From NCBI GenBank assembly GCA_014529385.2, contig CM043960.1, positions 38,018,781 through 38,082,780 on the forward strand: a stretch of DNA of 64,000 nucleotides, given 5' to 3'. The notes under the pieces are model-generated. The model saw nothing but the letters and a program-made list of their open reading frames with translations, did no database searches and was not told where the DNA came from. Position numbers and translations under genes: made by a program. This stretch comes from Adiantum capillus-veneris (lineage: Eukaryota; Streptophyta; Polypodiopsida; Polypodiales; Pteridaceae). Every line of letters begins with the position of its first letter. Positions within the stretch are counted from its first letter, which is position 1. Shown here one piece after another: positions 1-9,936 of the stretch.

Positions 1-1564
1 GAGCGCCTACGGCAGTCCCTCGTCTGGAACCCCATGGTTAGCACTCAGAGAGGCCACTTGGTTGGTAGTCGGCCTCACGTTACCTGGGGTCCCATGGCAG
101 CAGGTCCAGCGCGCTTTCTAGGTGACTGGCTAGAGTTCACAGGTTTGTCAGAGGAGGTGCAGGGCTTCCAGCTGCTGCAGGGCATGAGAGGGGTGCAAAG
201 CATGTGTCAGGACATCTTAGAGTCAGTTCCAGCTGAGTGGCTCACGCCTCTCGAGCCAGTAGCACCCCGGTGGATGGGAGCCTTCACACGACTGGAGGTT
301 CTCATTTCAGTCAGGGCCTGCTCAGAGACTGTCCCAGCCCTGTTCTTCGAGCTTCACGGTGGGGGACGATTACAGCGAGTTGCAGTAGAGGCCCCGCAGG
401 TAGCAGAGTGTTGTTTCCAGAGGATCCGAGTTGTAGGCATCTGTGGGAGGACTTGCGTCATAGTCCCTAACCCAGCAGCTCTTGAGACTGGACATTGGAG
501 GCTATGGGCTTGGGAGTGTTGTCCACTGGCACGAGTACAGTAGGATCCTGGTGAGTGGCTATGGAGGGACCCCTTTTCTTCTGCAGACCACACAGGAGTC
601 CCCTTCTTTGAGTACACTGTCGGCTTGGGCGTCATATACTTGCAGCACAGAGAGAAGCCCGCCCCGCTGCTGCAGCACGTCATTGGCAGGAGGAGGGCCT
701 CACAGTAGAGTTCTTGGCAGCCTTTTGGCAGAGGCTGTGGGACTCCAGACAGCCGAGGCGCGTCACTTTGTTTCAGTGGCTGGTTGCACACAGAGCTACA
801 ACAATAGGGAGATGGCTCGTGCATAGTGGTCTCTCGGCCGCATGTGCAGCCTGTGACCAGTTGGTGGAGAGTCAACGTCATTGTCTTTGGGTCTGTCCCT
901 CGGCCTAGCAAGTGTGGCTACGAGTTCTTCGGCTAATGCCTACTCTCTCCACGGCTAGACAGTACACTTGGGGGGTAGCGGCTTGGTCCACTCTCACAGG
1001 CCCGGCACTTCAGTTTGAGCTATCTTCCACTAGCACGATGATAGTGATACAGGGGGGGCGACCTACACTCCAGCCTGCTACAGAGCTTACTCCACAGGAG
1101 TGGTGCAGCGAGAGAGAGGAGTGCTGGGAGCTCATCAGTGGCCTGACACTTTGGTTCATCTAGCGGGCCCGCTGTTTCCGCATTTTTGAGGCTCGCTCTG
1201 TGCCACCAGCAGAGACTGTTCGTGACTTTTGGCTAGAGCTGATCCATACTCTCAGAGGACAGCTTGAGGGACTACAGGGAAGCTCCGACCGCATGCGGGA
1301 GCGCCGCGAGGCTTTCCTTCGACTCTGGCGCCCTGGGCCTTTCTACACCATTGTCTAGGGTGTGCTCAGATGGCACTACCGACCACTTATGTGGCTCTTC
1401 CCTCCTCCCATCCCTTGATTTAGCCTCATTGTATATATGTTGTTCTCTCATTGGGAGAGTCTCCCCATCATGTTTGTTGTAGCCCTCTCTTGCAGAGGTG
1501 GTTGTAGCCCTACGGGCAGCTTTCATTAACTAATAGAAGGATCTTTTTCTCGGAAAAAAAAAAA
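1..1564 (+). mobile_element. LINE copy A, 3' part of an L1-type non-LTR retrotransposon
   Basis: This stretch is the tail of an L1-type LINE cut off by the window edge. It matches the 3' third of LINE copy B (about 44040-45749) almost block for block. Residues from about 34-543 belong to the region after the reverse transcriptase. A C-terminal zinc-binding segment (CAACD...H...C spacing, around 835-905) resembles the zf-RVT domain of plant LINE ORF2 proteins. Several stops and frameshifts break the frame. The element ends in the shared terminal sequence 'atctttttctcgg' followed by a 12-base A tract at 1553-1564. Directly after the A tract the sequence becomes gypsy gag, so the LINE landed in a gag gene. 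Its 5' target-site duplication lies outside the window. Confidence 0.85.
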
Positions 1565-2178
1565 GAGCACGGCTTGGCATCATCTCAAAATGAATAAGAT
1601 AGACAATTTAGATGACTACTACCAGAGGTTTTGGAATACCTATTTGCCACTGTCCTCGTTTCGGAGGATCACTTTGAAGGACCAAATTGAGCGGTTGTGT
1701 TGCGGATTGCCAAATGAGATTCGATGGTATTGTTTGCACAAAAGGTCCGACTCCATTCAGAGACTTACGGGACATGCCAAGCAACAGACAACCAATGTCC
1801 ACCTCAACAGGGCAAGAGTCTTCCACGGAAAAGAAAGAACCAAGGAAACCGGATAATAGTTCATCAGAGAATTCCGAAGAAGCAAGGGATTCAACTAATA
1901 GTTCATCAGAGAGTTCCAAAGAAGCAAGCAAGGGAATCACCTCATGGTTCGTCAGAGAATTCCAACAATTCAAATTGAGGTGCAAGAGGATAGGGGAGGC
2001 CGGCAGGGCTACCAACAACAAGTCACAAAGCACAAGCAAAGAGCAAAGAGGTAAGCTAGGTCCACCGAATAATTTGGTTAAGGGTACTTTATGGCTCTCA
2101 ATGCAAAAAGGATGGGGGAAGAGAGCCTCGCAGATTCTCTTCAATTTTGAGCTTTACCTTGAAGCTTTTGGATTATGA
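1565..2178 (+). pseudogene. Gypsy element A relic: gag fused to the end of the chromodomain
   Basis: The frame after LINE A reads as a retrotransposon gag segment (DDYYQRFW ... LKDQIERL ... GLPNEIR at about 1605-1730). It is closely related to the gag of element D at 28905-29100. A serine- and lysine-rich stretch follows (about 1840-2040). At about 2150 the sequence jumps to LYLEAFGL, which is the extreme C-terminus of the D polyprotein just after its chromodomain (31705-31737). Protease, reverse transcriptase, RNase H and integrase are therefore missing: an internal deletion of roughly 2.5 kb or more joined gag to the polyprotein end. This is a dead copy. The same downstream sequence as in D ('gcacaagaggggag') continues after the stop. 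Confidence 0.75.
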
Positions 2179-2790
2179 GTAGTGTCTATTCCGAAAGTTC
2201 CCGATGACTCAGCACGTTGAATCTAGTGCGGTGCGGACTGCACAAGAGGGGAGCCACTCCAGTCCTTTGTCACAGATTGCCTAAATCGAATAAAGTCACT
2301 AATTTCTCTTTGAGATTTTAGAAGTATTTTGCGGAATGACTTTTTAAAAATATGTACATTGAATTGGGCATTTCCTAGATTGAACATGCTCTTTCGTGTG
2401 TGTATTGTTAGAGCATGTGTTGAAAAGATAAAATGTCTGCAGCATTTTGTCTGATGAATGATTAAAAAAATTAGTGCATCTGTAAGAGATCAGCAAAATC
2501 TGGATGTGATGGCTAAGTGAATGAAGAGTGAATGTGATTTTTGTGCATCAGGATTTCTAACTGGATGAGATGACTGGATACTAATGTGAGTGCATCAAGA
2601 GTTCCGAAAGGATGAGATGGCTACGTAGGGATCTAGGTGCATCAAGAGTTCTGGACTAGATGAGATGGCTAGATTGAATGATTGAAACACAGTGCTCAGT
2701 GTAAACTCACTGTGAACTAAGTGTGTGATTACTTTGTAAACTGCATGCTCTATGAATATACTGTCTTGTGGAGATGGTCAGGGCAGGGAA
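2179..2790 (+). repeat. 3' untranslated spacer of element A with degenerate tandem repeats and polypurine tract
   Basis: This is non-coding DNA between the polyprotein end and the 3' LTR. It carries three or four degenerate copies of a unit of about 45-50 bp containing 'gtgcatcaagagttc' and 'ggatgagatggct' (about 2470-2690). Similar units occur in N1 (16508-16645) and in N2 (22370-22460). The purine-rich run 'gggcaggga' at 2781-2789 sits directly before the LTR start and is the likely plus-strand primer. Confidence 0.6.
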
Positions 2791-2914
2791 TGTCACAAGT
2801 TGGTGATGTGGCGTGTCCAAATGAAAGGACTGGCCGAGCATTCCAAAATCCCTTATGGTGATGCAACCACAACAAGCATCCTCATACGCATCTCCTATAC
2901 AAGAAGAAAAGACT

Positions 2915-3342
2915 TGTGACGACCCGGAGGTTGGGCCGTCATGCGGAAGGTGCGTGGTGGGCGCGTTTGCGGAGAAAAGGGCCCGGCTCGGACGGGACCG
3001 GCTCGGGTCAAGGTGCGTTTGTCTTCAAGGGGCCCGGCTCGGACAGGACCGGCTCAGGTCATGGTGCTTTTGTCTTCAAGGGGCCCGGCTTGGACGGGAC
3101 CGGCTCGGGCGAGTTGCGTTCCGTGGGTCGGCGGCCGTGGTGTGTTTCGCGGGTCTTGCGTTCCGAGTCCCCAGCCCCACGTAGCCTCAGGCTCCCCCGC
3201 ACTCACGGAGGGTCATAGCGTGCCCTGGGGAACCTTGCGCGGAGCCCCCACGGTGCACGAGTGCGTGGAGTGAGGCTAGCGTGTCTAGGTGGGGGGTCCC
3301 CTCCCGTGGCCGTTTTCGGGAGGCTCATACCCCTTATATACA
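2915..3342 (-). repeat. Left LTR (3' LTR on minus strand) of the TRIM
   Basis: It begins tgtgacgacccgg and ends tatataca, the canonical TG...CA form. Very GC-rich, it holds three degenerate copies of a unit of about 50-55 bp built on 'gggcccggctcggacgggac' (2982-3110). The other LTR has four copies, so the two LTRs have diverged in repeat number. The open frames through this part are a by-product of high GC and repeats. Confidence 0.8.
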
Positions 3343-4104
3343 CCCCCGGTTGAAGAAAGTTCGACGTCCTCGTCGAACGAAGGGAAAAGAGAGCTTGGCT
3401 ATGCATGGGCCAAAGGTCTAAGGGGTGCATATAGTGCAAAGTGCGTGAAAACTGTACCCGAATGCAAGTAGGTAGCATGCTTTGTTTTTGGAATTTTTGG
3501 AATAAAGTGTGTGTATTTTTGTGTTTTTGGCAGAAGGCTGAAAAGATATGCTTTGAATACCCAAGTAGAATTCCCCATACTTGAGCATTCCCCAAAAGGT
3601 AACCCGATGTGCGCGGAGCCACCTGCTGCATTGGCCCGCGCGGAGACTTCTTGAAAGTTGAATTGGAGGTAAAGTCCGTCGCAATGCAGCCCTTGCGAAG
3701 TTGCAAGGAAACTTACCGTCATTTTGACGCGCGTTGTAGACTTAGGTTGACACCAGCTTTGGTTTCCAATCGCTGAATCTTGAATCGGGTAAGGTTACTT
3801 GGTTAGATGCAGTCTTTAGGTTGAAGTAGCTTTGGTCGTCATGACACCATGAAGGCTTTGGCTGAATCTTCAATCGTCAAACTGATCCCTGTTGGTCCCT
3901 GTGTGGACGTCATTTGGAGGGCTAGCTCGGTGCCCTTTTGGTCTCTTGTAGACTTGAATGGGTCTTCAGCTCAGCATGGGCCACAAAAGTGGCCGAGCGC
4001 GACAAACTAAGGGGAGTTAGTCCATCGCGTTTTTCTCTTTCTGATTTTTATATAAAGAGCTTTGTCTGGCTCGCATCTTTCCTTTGTGTTTGCAGTAGTG
4101 GTAC

Positions 4105-4326
4105 CGAGTGTGACGGCCCGGGGGTTGGGCGCGTCACGGGACAGGGTGTGACGGCCCGGGGGTTGGGCGCGTCACAGGGACGGGGGCCTGAAGCTCTGAT
4201 AACCTGAAGCTCTGATACCAAGTGTGACGACCCGGGAGTTGGGCGCCTCACGGGAGAGTGGCTCTGATACCAAGTGTGACGACCCGGGAGTTTGGGCCGT
4301 CATGAGAACGTGGCTCTGATACCAAG
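4105..4326 (-). repeat. Tandem repeats of LTR end plus primer-binding site
   Basis: The motif tgtgacg(a/g)cccggg recurs at 4109, 4147, 4223 and 4275 and then begins the true LTR at 4327. The later units are 52 bp apart, and each carries 'gctctgatacca', the complement of the tRNA-Met primer site. Each unit is therefore a copy of the LTR/primer-site junction. The array lies immediately inside the 5' LTR of the minus-strand TRIM. Confidence 0.75.
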
Positions 4327-4771
4327 TGTGACGACCCGGAGGTTGGGCCGTCATGCGGAAGGTGCGTGGTGAGCGAGTTTGCGGAGAAAGGGGCCCGGCT
4401 CGGGCGAGTTGCCTTCAAGGGGCCCGGCTCGGACGGGACCGGCTCGGGCGGAGTTGCCTTCAAAGAGGGCCCGGCTCGGACGGGACCGGCTCGGGTCGAG
4501 GTGTTTGTCTTCAAGGGGCCCGGCTCGAACGGGACCGGCTCGGGCGAGTTGCGTTCCGTGGGTCGACGGCCGTGGTGTGTTTCGCGGGTCTTGCGTTCCG
4601 GGTCCCTAGCCCCACGTAGCCTCAGGCTCCCCCGCACTCACGGAGGGTCATAGCGTGCCCTGGGGAACCTTGCGCGGAGCCCCCACGGTGCACGAGTGCG
4701 TGGAGAGGCTAGCGTGTCTAGGTGGGGGGTCCCCTCCCGTGGCCGTTTTCGGGAGGCTCATACCCCTTATA
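4327..4771 (-). repeat. Right LTR (5' LTR on minus strand) of the TRIM
   Basis: It is nearly identical to 2915-3342 but has an extra copy of the GC-rich unit and a truncated end (cttata instead of cttatataca). It is followed at once by the target duplication agact. Confidence 0.8.
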
Positions 4772-5697
4772 AGACTCAACCAAGAAGAAGACGGCTATGG
4801 AAACGAGCTAGCAACTCTCTAATCAATGGGCTAAAAAATTCATTCTAGAAATAACAATCCAAGGGCAAACAGATATTAACTTTCCATAACCAGCCAAGCC
4901 ACAAAGGGACAGTGCCAGATATCAACCTTGCTGATGATAATAGCAACAGTGATGATTCTTATGACATCTCCTACCAAAAACTCACGTCGTCACCCTCACT
5001 AGCAGCTTCTGTAACAACCATAGAAAAGGCCAAAAGCAAAGAACAACAAGTCTGAACCAAAAAGTTCGACAAATCTTAGTACCAAAGAGCCAGCTCGGCA
5101 AGGGGTTAGAGTTTAAAAACTCTGAGCCAAAAGAACTGAACTCAGAAGAACTATGAAGATTTGGCCGTGGGGCCTAACGGGTTAGAGTTTATAAACCTAA
5201 CCCCTACCAACTTGAAGAACACCGGCCGAGGGGCCTCAAACCCTAAACACACAAAAGCTTGAACTCTGGCTGGATTTCCCTAAATCGTGCAGAATGATGA
5301 CGTGGCATGCTCTACAGATTTCCACGATTTACACTGGCTGTTTCGGGCAGTTTTTAGCGCAAGCTTTTAGAAGCAGATGCCTTTGGTGTCAAGTGCTTTT
5401 AGAACTAATGCTTTTGGGCCTCAGCTTTTTGGCATCCCTTGTATTGTTTATAAGGACCCAGTGGGCCACTTTGAGAGAGCATCTCGACAGTCTCTGACAG
5501 AGTTGGACCCTTGCGGAGTTGTACCTTTGTGAAGCAATAATAAAGAAATACCAGAAGGGGCATGAGTCCTTGGGGCCAGTGCATCTAGGGAGGGAACTCC
5601 GCCGTTCCATGCCAACTCTCTCTCTCTCAAGAGGCATACCCACATACTCAACCTGATCAGAAGAGAGGATCTGAAAGCATGCCTCAAAACAGTTGGT

Positions 5698-6970
5698 ATG
5701 ACGAGGAATGCAGAGAGACGAGAACCCAAGTCCAAAAAGAGCTTACACTTGGGATCATCACATATAAGCAGTCTCGGATTGCACTCATCACCTCCGACGA
5801 TTACTTCTCCTGAGATCTGGGGTCAATATGTAACATCATTATATATGGTATCTGGACAGCCTCCACTACCAGATCCGCTAGAGCCATGCCCCGCTACTAG
5901 TACTTTCTTTACTACGGAAATGGTGGAAAAAGCCATTGATAAGATGAAGACAAGAAGAGCATATGATCATGATGGCTTAGTAGCAGAACATCTGATCCAT
6001 GCCAGGGATCTACTTTCAGAAGTCCTTGCTCGTCTGTTTAATCGGGTCATGTGTGAAGGATTACATGAACCTTGGAAATTATCTACTATCGTACCTATTT
6101 TCAAGTCAGGGGATCCTATGATACCCGGGAACTACCGTACCATTATGGTAGGTCACACTTTGACCCGACTGTACGCATCCATTCTTGAACAAAAATTGAG
6201 TAGATGGGCAGAGAATGAGGGCAACAGGACAAGCTGGATTCAGAAGGGGTTATTCCACTTTAGATCATATTCTTACGCTCAGAGCCATTATTGAGGAAGG
6301 AAGAGCAAACGGGAGAAGGATGTATTGTTGCTTTGTGGATTTTCGGAAAGCTTTTGATACAGTACCAAGGGCCAGATTGATGCGCAGGATGCAAGAGTTA
6401 GGGGTCCCCAAAGAGATTATTTGGGGGATCATGGCCTTATAGGGGTCAGTAACTGGTTATGTACGTACTCCAGAAGGGGATTCCGACATTGTTCACTCCA
6501 CCGTTGGAGTAAAGCAGGGATGCCCACTGTCCCTTACTTTATTTGGTATGTACATAGATGAGGTATCAGATTACATTGATAGAGAAGGTGACAGAGATGC
6601 TCAACTTGCAGGGTCATGGATCCCTTTGTTGTTGTATGCAGATGATATTGTATTGATAGCAGAATCACCAGATGGAATGCAGAGGCAGCTAGATACATTA
6701 CATAAATTCGCGGAAGACAGTGGACTGTCTGTAAACTTGGGTAAAACCAAAGTTATGGTGTTTAACACCACACCGCAGTGGGTTAGGAGATCGGCACCTA
6801 CATTTGCATATGGCCAGGATACAGTAGAGTACACAGATGCACACACATACCTTGGGGTGGTATTTGCAGGACCGAAGTTTACTCTTAAGAAAGCAGCGGA
6901 TGCTAGATTATCCAGAGCCTCTGCAACCCTAGGAGGGTTGGAGAGGATGTGTTCACAAGTGCAGTTTTAG
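5698..6970 (+). pseudogene. LINE M1 reverse transcriptase (frameshifted)
   Basis: The frames 5698-6294, 6215-6442 and 6548-6970 together cover a non-LTR reverse transcriptase. Visible motifs in order are NYRTI (about 6130), a GYSTLDHIL-type block (about 6246), VDFRKAFDTVPR (about 6335-6372), KQGCPLS (about 6512) and the catalytic YADDIVL (about 6634-6655). GLSVNLGKTKVM in the thumb region follows. At least two frameshifts (near 6240 and 6440) and a stop at 6440 make it inactive. In the family this enzyme copies LINE RNA directly onto nicked target DNA. The start is not meaningful because the 5' part was never inserted. Confidence 0.85.
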
Positions 6971-7003
6971 GAACCACGAACAAAACTTTGGCTCTTTGAT
7001 ACT

Positions 7004-8137
7004 GTGGTGGCTTTGGCTATGCTTTATGGGGTCCAGATTTGGGGACCATCTGTGGATCAGGATAATTGGAAGTCAATGGAGAGACCTTTGGTATCTATGA
7101 TTTCCCGAATGATTAGAGCCAAGGCCTCCGTACCACATGTGATTACCCGAGCGGAACTAGCGGCCCCTCCGATAGAAATTGAAGCTCTTACCATATCAGT
7201 GTCCTTTATACATGGTTTGTGGGATACAAATAATGGCCGATATACTAGACTGGCCCTCGAATCCTCTCGACAATTGGAAATGAAAGGGGATACATCATGC
7301 TGGTATGCGCAACTGTCCTTGTGGTTTCAGAGACAAGGGTTCAGTATGGAAAGATTACCCCCCTTCCAATACTCTCTTGAGGCTCCATCACTGGCAATTA
7401 CACGAAAGGAGATTAATAAAATCATCCGACAAGATCTTATACAGTTGGATACTAAGAGGACATGGGTGGACCCTACACAAGAATTGGGCACGAAGATGGC
7501 CGACTACAAAGAAAACTTCCTACAACTATCTGAAGATGGATTTGTGATTCGCCCGAGTTACATGGATACCCACCTGTCTCATGGTTTGAGATGTGCTATT
7601 GGTCAGATACGTACATCCTCACACCAATTGGAAATTGAATTTGGCAGATTTAGGGGAATCCCACCTGAGAGCAGAATTTGCAAGTTATGCGGAATGCAGC
7701 CGGAGACAGAATTACACTATATATGCCACTGCACAGTATACTATGAGATACGTGGGCGTTTTCATTGCCTCTTTAAAGAAGGCTTTGGACCTCTAGATAG
7801 AATCATGCAATACCAAGATCAAAGATGCTTAGGCTTGTACCTACTGGAACTACATCGGCACAGGGATAATCTAATGAGAAGACAAAGAGCACTACGGCCT
7901 CAAAGGCAGATCATAGACTTCTTCGGATCGAGAGAAGCAGGAGTGGAAGGGAAAGCAAGAGGCCAGCAGCCAACACAAAGGAGTACCCACATTCATACCA
8001 AAGGCACCTTAATTGACAGAGCGATTGAGCTTAGGAAATCGAGACGACCACGACAAAGATGCAGAAGCACACTTCACCGGAGGAGACTACAACAAAGGAT
8101 TAGAAGCATTCTAGCCAGACACCCAGAATGCTCCTAA
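7004..8137 (+). CDS. LINE M1 C-terminal region of ORF2 (intact frame)
   Basis: This uninterrupted frame of 377 codons continues the M1 polyprotein after a stop at 6968. It begins in a region related to the post-RT part of M2 (LWLFDT...LYGVQIWGPS, ISRMIRAK, RAELAAPP). Near residues 225-245 it holds a Cys-x2-Cys...His-x4/5-Cys zinc-binding cluster (CKLCG...HYICHC), as in many LINE C-termini that bind template RNA. The tail is strongly basic (RRLQQRIRSILARH). The first Met is internal to the original protein, so this is a fragment rather than a separate gene. It is related to M2 but not identical, which suggests two subfamilies. Confidence 0.7.
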   Translation: MVALAMLYGVQIWGPSVDQDNWKSMERPLVSMISRMIRAKASVPHVITRAELAAPPIEIEALTISVSFIHGLWDTNNGRYTRLALESSRQLEMKGDTSCWYAQLSLWFQRQGFSMERLPPFQYSLEAPSLAITRKEINKIIRQDLIQLDTKRTWVDPTQELGTKMADYKENFLQLSEDGFVIRPSYMDTHLSHGLRCAIGQIRTSSHQLEIEFGRFRGIPPESRICKLCGMQPETELHYICHCTVYYEIRGRFHCLFKEGFGPLDRIMQYQDQRCLGLYLLELHRHRDNLMRRQRALRPQRQIIDFFGSREAGVEGKARGQQPTQRSTHIHTKGTLIDRAIELRKSRRPRQRCRSTLHRRRLQQRIRSILARHPECS

Positions 8138-8300
8138 GAAGTTTATTTAATACTTTGTATTTAGTTTTTTCGCATTTACTTTCACACTTAGTACTTTAGT
8201 ACTAAGGTACCCAGACATTGTAACAGATTCACCACTTTTGTATCAGTTTGGTCTCATAGGTCATTCTGGCCTTTTGAAGACGTTAATATAACATTTCATT

Positions 8301-8303
<3 letters not shown>

Positions 8304-8357
<54 letters not shown>
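8304..8357 (+). repeat. (CT)27 microsatellite between two LINEs
   Basis: A pure CT array of about 54 bp separates the 3' end of LINE M1 from the 5' edge of LINE M2. Together with CT tracts at 5615-5628 and 9893-9906 it marks the insertion point of both LINEs in the LTR. Confidence 0.95.
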
Positions 8358-8359
<2 letters not shown>

Positions 8360-9614
8360 GGAGACACAGTGCCACCAGGCCCACTTCCAGGAGCCCCGGA
8401 CGAAGGGGTGGCTCTTTGACACACTGGTCACACCTGCACTCATGTATGCCTCGGCCATTTGGGGACCGAGACTGGCAGACTCAGTATGGACACAGATAGA
8501 GAGGCCACAGATTATTATGATCTCCAGGATGATTCGCAGCAAGCCATCAGTTCCACACGACATTATTAGAGCTGAGCTGGCTGCACCACCGATGTTGGTA
8601 GAGGCACTCTTTCAGACTGTTTGCCTTCTTCACAGATTCAAAGATATGGATCCAGATAGGATCTCTCATAGAGCCTTCATTGCATCTAGAGAGATGGCAC
8701 AGGCAGGGGACACTAGCTCATGGTATGCCCAGACAAGAGATTGGCTAGAACAGCACGGTTTTGATATCGATAGACTACCACCACTCCAGTATGACACCCA
8801 GGCCCCGACCTATACCCTCTCACGCTCTGAGCGGAATAGGGTCATCAGACAGGAGATATGGCATACATATATTCAGTGGACATGGCGCAGGCCCACAGAC
8901 ACCCTACCTCCTAAAATGCTATATTACTATGAGCATTTTCTGAGGTTCTCAGAGCAGGGATTCATTGAGATTCCATTATACATGCAGGAGTACATGCCGC
9001 ACCGACTTCGGGTCAGCATTGGCCAGCTACGAGTGTCATCACATCAGCTAGAGATTGAGAGTGGCAGAGCCAGAGGCATACCACGAGAGGAGCGTACATG
9101 CCGGATCTACCAGACGGAGGTGGAGAGTGAGGAGCATTTTGTCATGAGATGCCCAGCATATACAGAGCTGAGAGAGAGATATGGCATTGGAGACTCATTA
9201 CAGCAGCATATGATAGGCCGAGAGCAGAGGAGGTTTGGCCAGTTCCTGATTGCGGCTTTAGAGGTTCGAGAGCAGTTGTTACAGCCACGCCAGAGTCAGG
9301 ATAGCAGGACACAGACTACCATCACACAGTTTTTCCGACGAGCAGGGCCAGACCCCGCCACACTACCTACACAGAGTAGAGGGCTTACCCTTCTGCAGGC
9401 AGAGTCTCAGAGGGCACGTCGGAGACCGAGGCTCCCAGGATACAGGACACATGGGTGTCACCAGAGGGAGATCTCGAGGATACTAGCTCTACACCATCAG
9501 TATCTAGAGCAGAGTCATGTACCAGCACCAGGGGATCCAGCATTCCAGAGATACCTGAGCAGGCCACCACCGATATACCACATTCTCTACCCTACATATG
9601 TTGCTTGTTTTTAG
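8358..9614 (+). CDS. LINE M2 ORF2 C-terminal fragment (intact frame)
   Basis: This is an open frame of 418 codons aligning along its length with the M1 frame at 7004-8137 (shared WLFDT, IWGP, ISRMIR, RAELAAPP, SSHQLEIE). The zinc cluster is altered: the second cysteine of the first pair is a tyrosine (CRIYQ versus CKLCG in M1), so zinc binding is doubtful. The tail is Arg/Gln-rich, with a longer C-terminus than M1. The Met at the start is accidental, because the reverse-transcriptase half is absent. The frame is open despite being non-functional, which suggests a fairly recent insertion. Confidence 0.7.
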
Positions 9615-9892
9615 ATACCCTCCCTATCATCTCATGGTGGTATCACCTTGCAGCCCCTAGTTGAGCCTGATGATGCGTGAGCACACCTCGACACGAGGAC
9701 CCACACTACACATTGTACACCACATGCACCACCCTACCACACCCTTTTGCATAGTATAGGCTCATTTCAGTTTGTACCCTTTTTTTATTTTCCGATGCCT
9801 AGAGCATCAACACATGTATATGATATTGTCTCATAGGTCGAGTTCGGCCTTTCGAAGACGTTAATAAAGCTTTCTTTCTTTCTTTCTTTCTT
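8358..9892 (+). mobile_element. LINE M2, 5'-truncated relative of M1
   Basis: It begins directly after the CT array and ends with the shared 3' block ('gtctcataggtcgagttcgg', 'gaagacgttaata', 9829-9866), a (CTTT)n run and then CT repeats. Only the C-terminal part of ORF2 plus a 3' untranslated region of about 270 bp is present. The CT array continues into 'aagttgcttggagtgtcc', the end of the host LTR. M2 therefore sits in the same CT tract as M1. Confidence 0.8.
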
Positions 9893-9936
9893 TCTCTCTC
9901 TCTCTCAAGTTGCTTGGAGTGTCCAAGCCTGTAACA

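Larger units (their letters stand above)
2915..4771 (-). mobile_element. TRIM-like non-autonomous LTR element, minus strand
   Basis: Two long direct repeats (2915-3342 and 4327-4771) bound a unique internal region of about 980 bp with no coding capacity. Perfect 5-bp target duplications 'agact' lie at 2910-2914 and 4772-4776. Orientation comes from the primer site: 'ggctctgataccaag' just left of 4327 is the complement of the usual initiator tRNA-Met primer site. On the minus strand the order is therefore LTR, primer site, interior, purine run (complement of 'cccccggtt' at 3343) and LTR. The right LTR lacks the last four bases (taca) present in the left one. Size and lack of genes fit a TRIM; mobility would depend on proteins of an autonomous relative. 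Confidence 0.8.
5629..8303 (+). mobile_element. LINE M1, 5'-truncated, second LINE family
   Basis: The element lies between two CT tracts (5615-5628 and 8304-8357). It lacks the endonuclease: the frame begins in the linker before the reverse transcriptase (WYDEEC... near 5695). Broken reverse-transcriptase frames and an intact C-terminal frame follow. Its 3' end carries a block shared with M2 and with a fragment at 26617-26750 ('tctcataggtc', 'ggccttttgaag', 'gttaata'; about 8251-8288). It ends in 'tttcatttcat' and then CT repeats rather than a poly-A tail. It sits inside the LTR of element A. The exact LINE clade is not clear to me; it is not the L1 family of copies A, B and C. Confidence 0.8.
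2791..9936 (+). mobile_element. 3' LTR of element A, split by a TRIM and two LINEs
   Basis: The LTR starts with tgtcacaagttgg at 2791, right after a purine run, and ends with 'gtgtccaagcctgtaaca' at 9936. That ending is shared with the LTR ends at 18057, 20010, 26881 and 27777. Without inserts it is about 1.0 kb: 2791-2914, 4772-5628 and 9893-9936. It contains a TGACGTGGCA box near 5298, a conserved core (aaataccagaaggggc...ttggggcc) near 5548-5580, and a short CT tract at 5615-5628. The TRIM entered after 'agact' and duplicated it. Both LINEs entered at the CT tract. Assigning both halves to one LTR is inferred from the terminal motif and the shared core order. Confidence 0.65.

Noticed and set aside
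2916-3273. Long overlapping frames in three phases (Gly/Arg-rich proteins)
   Set aside because: The region is a GC-rich LTR with tandem repeats. Stops are rare in any frame and no frame is favoured.
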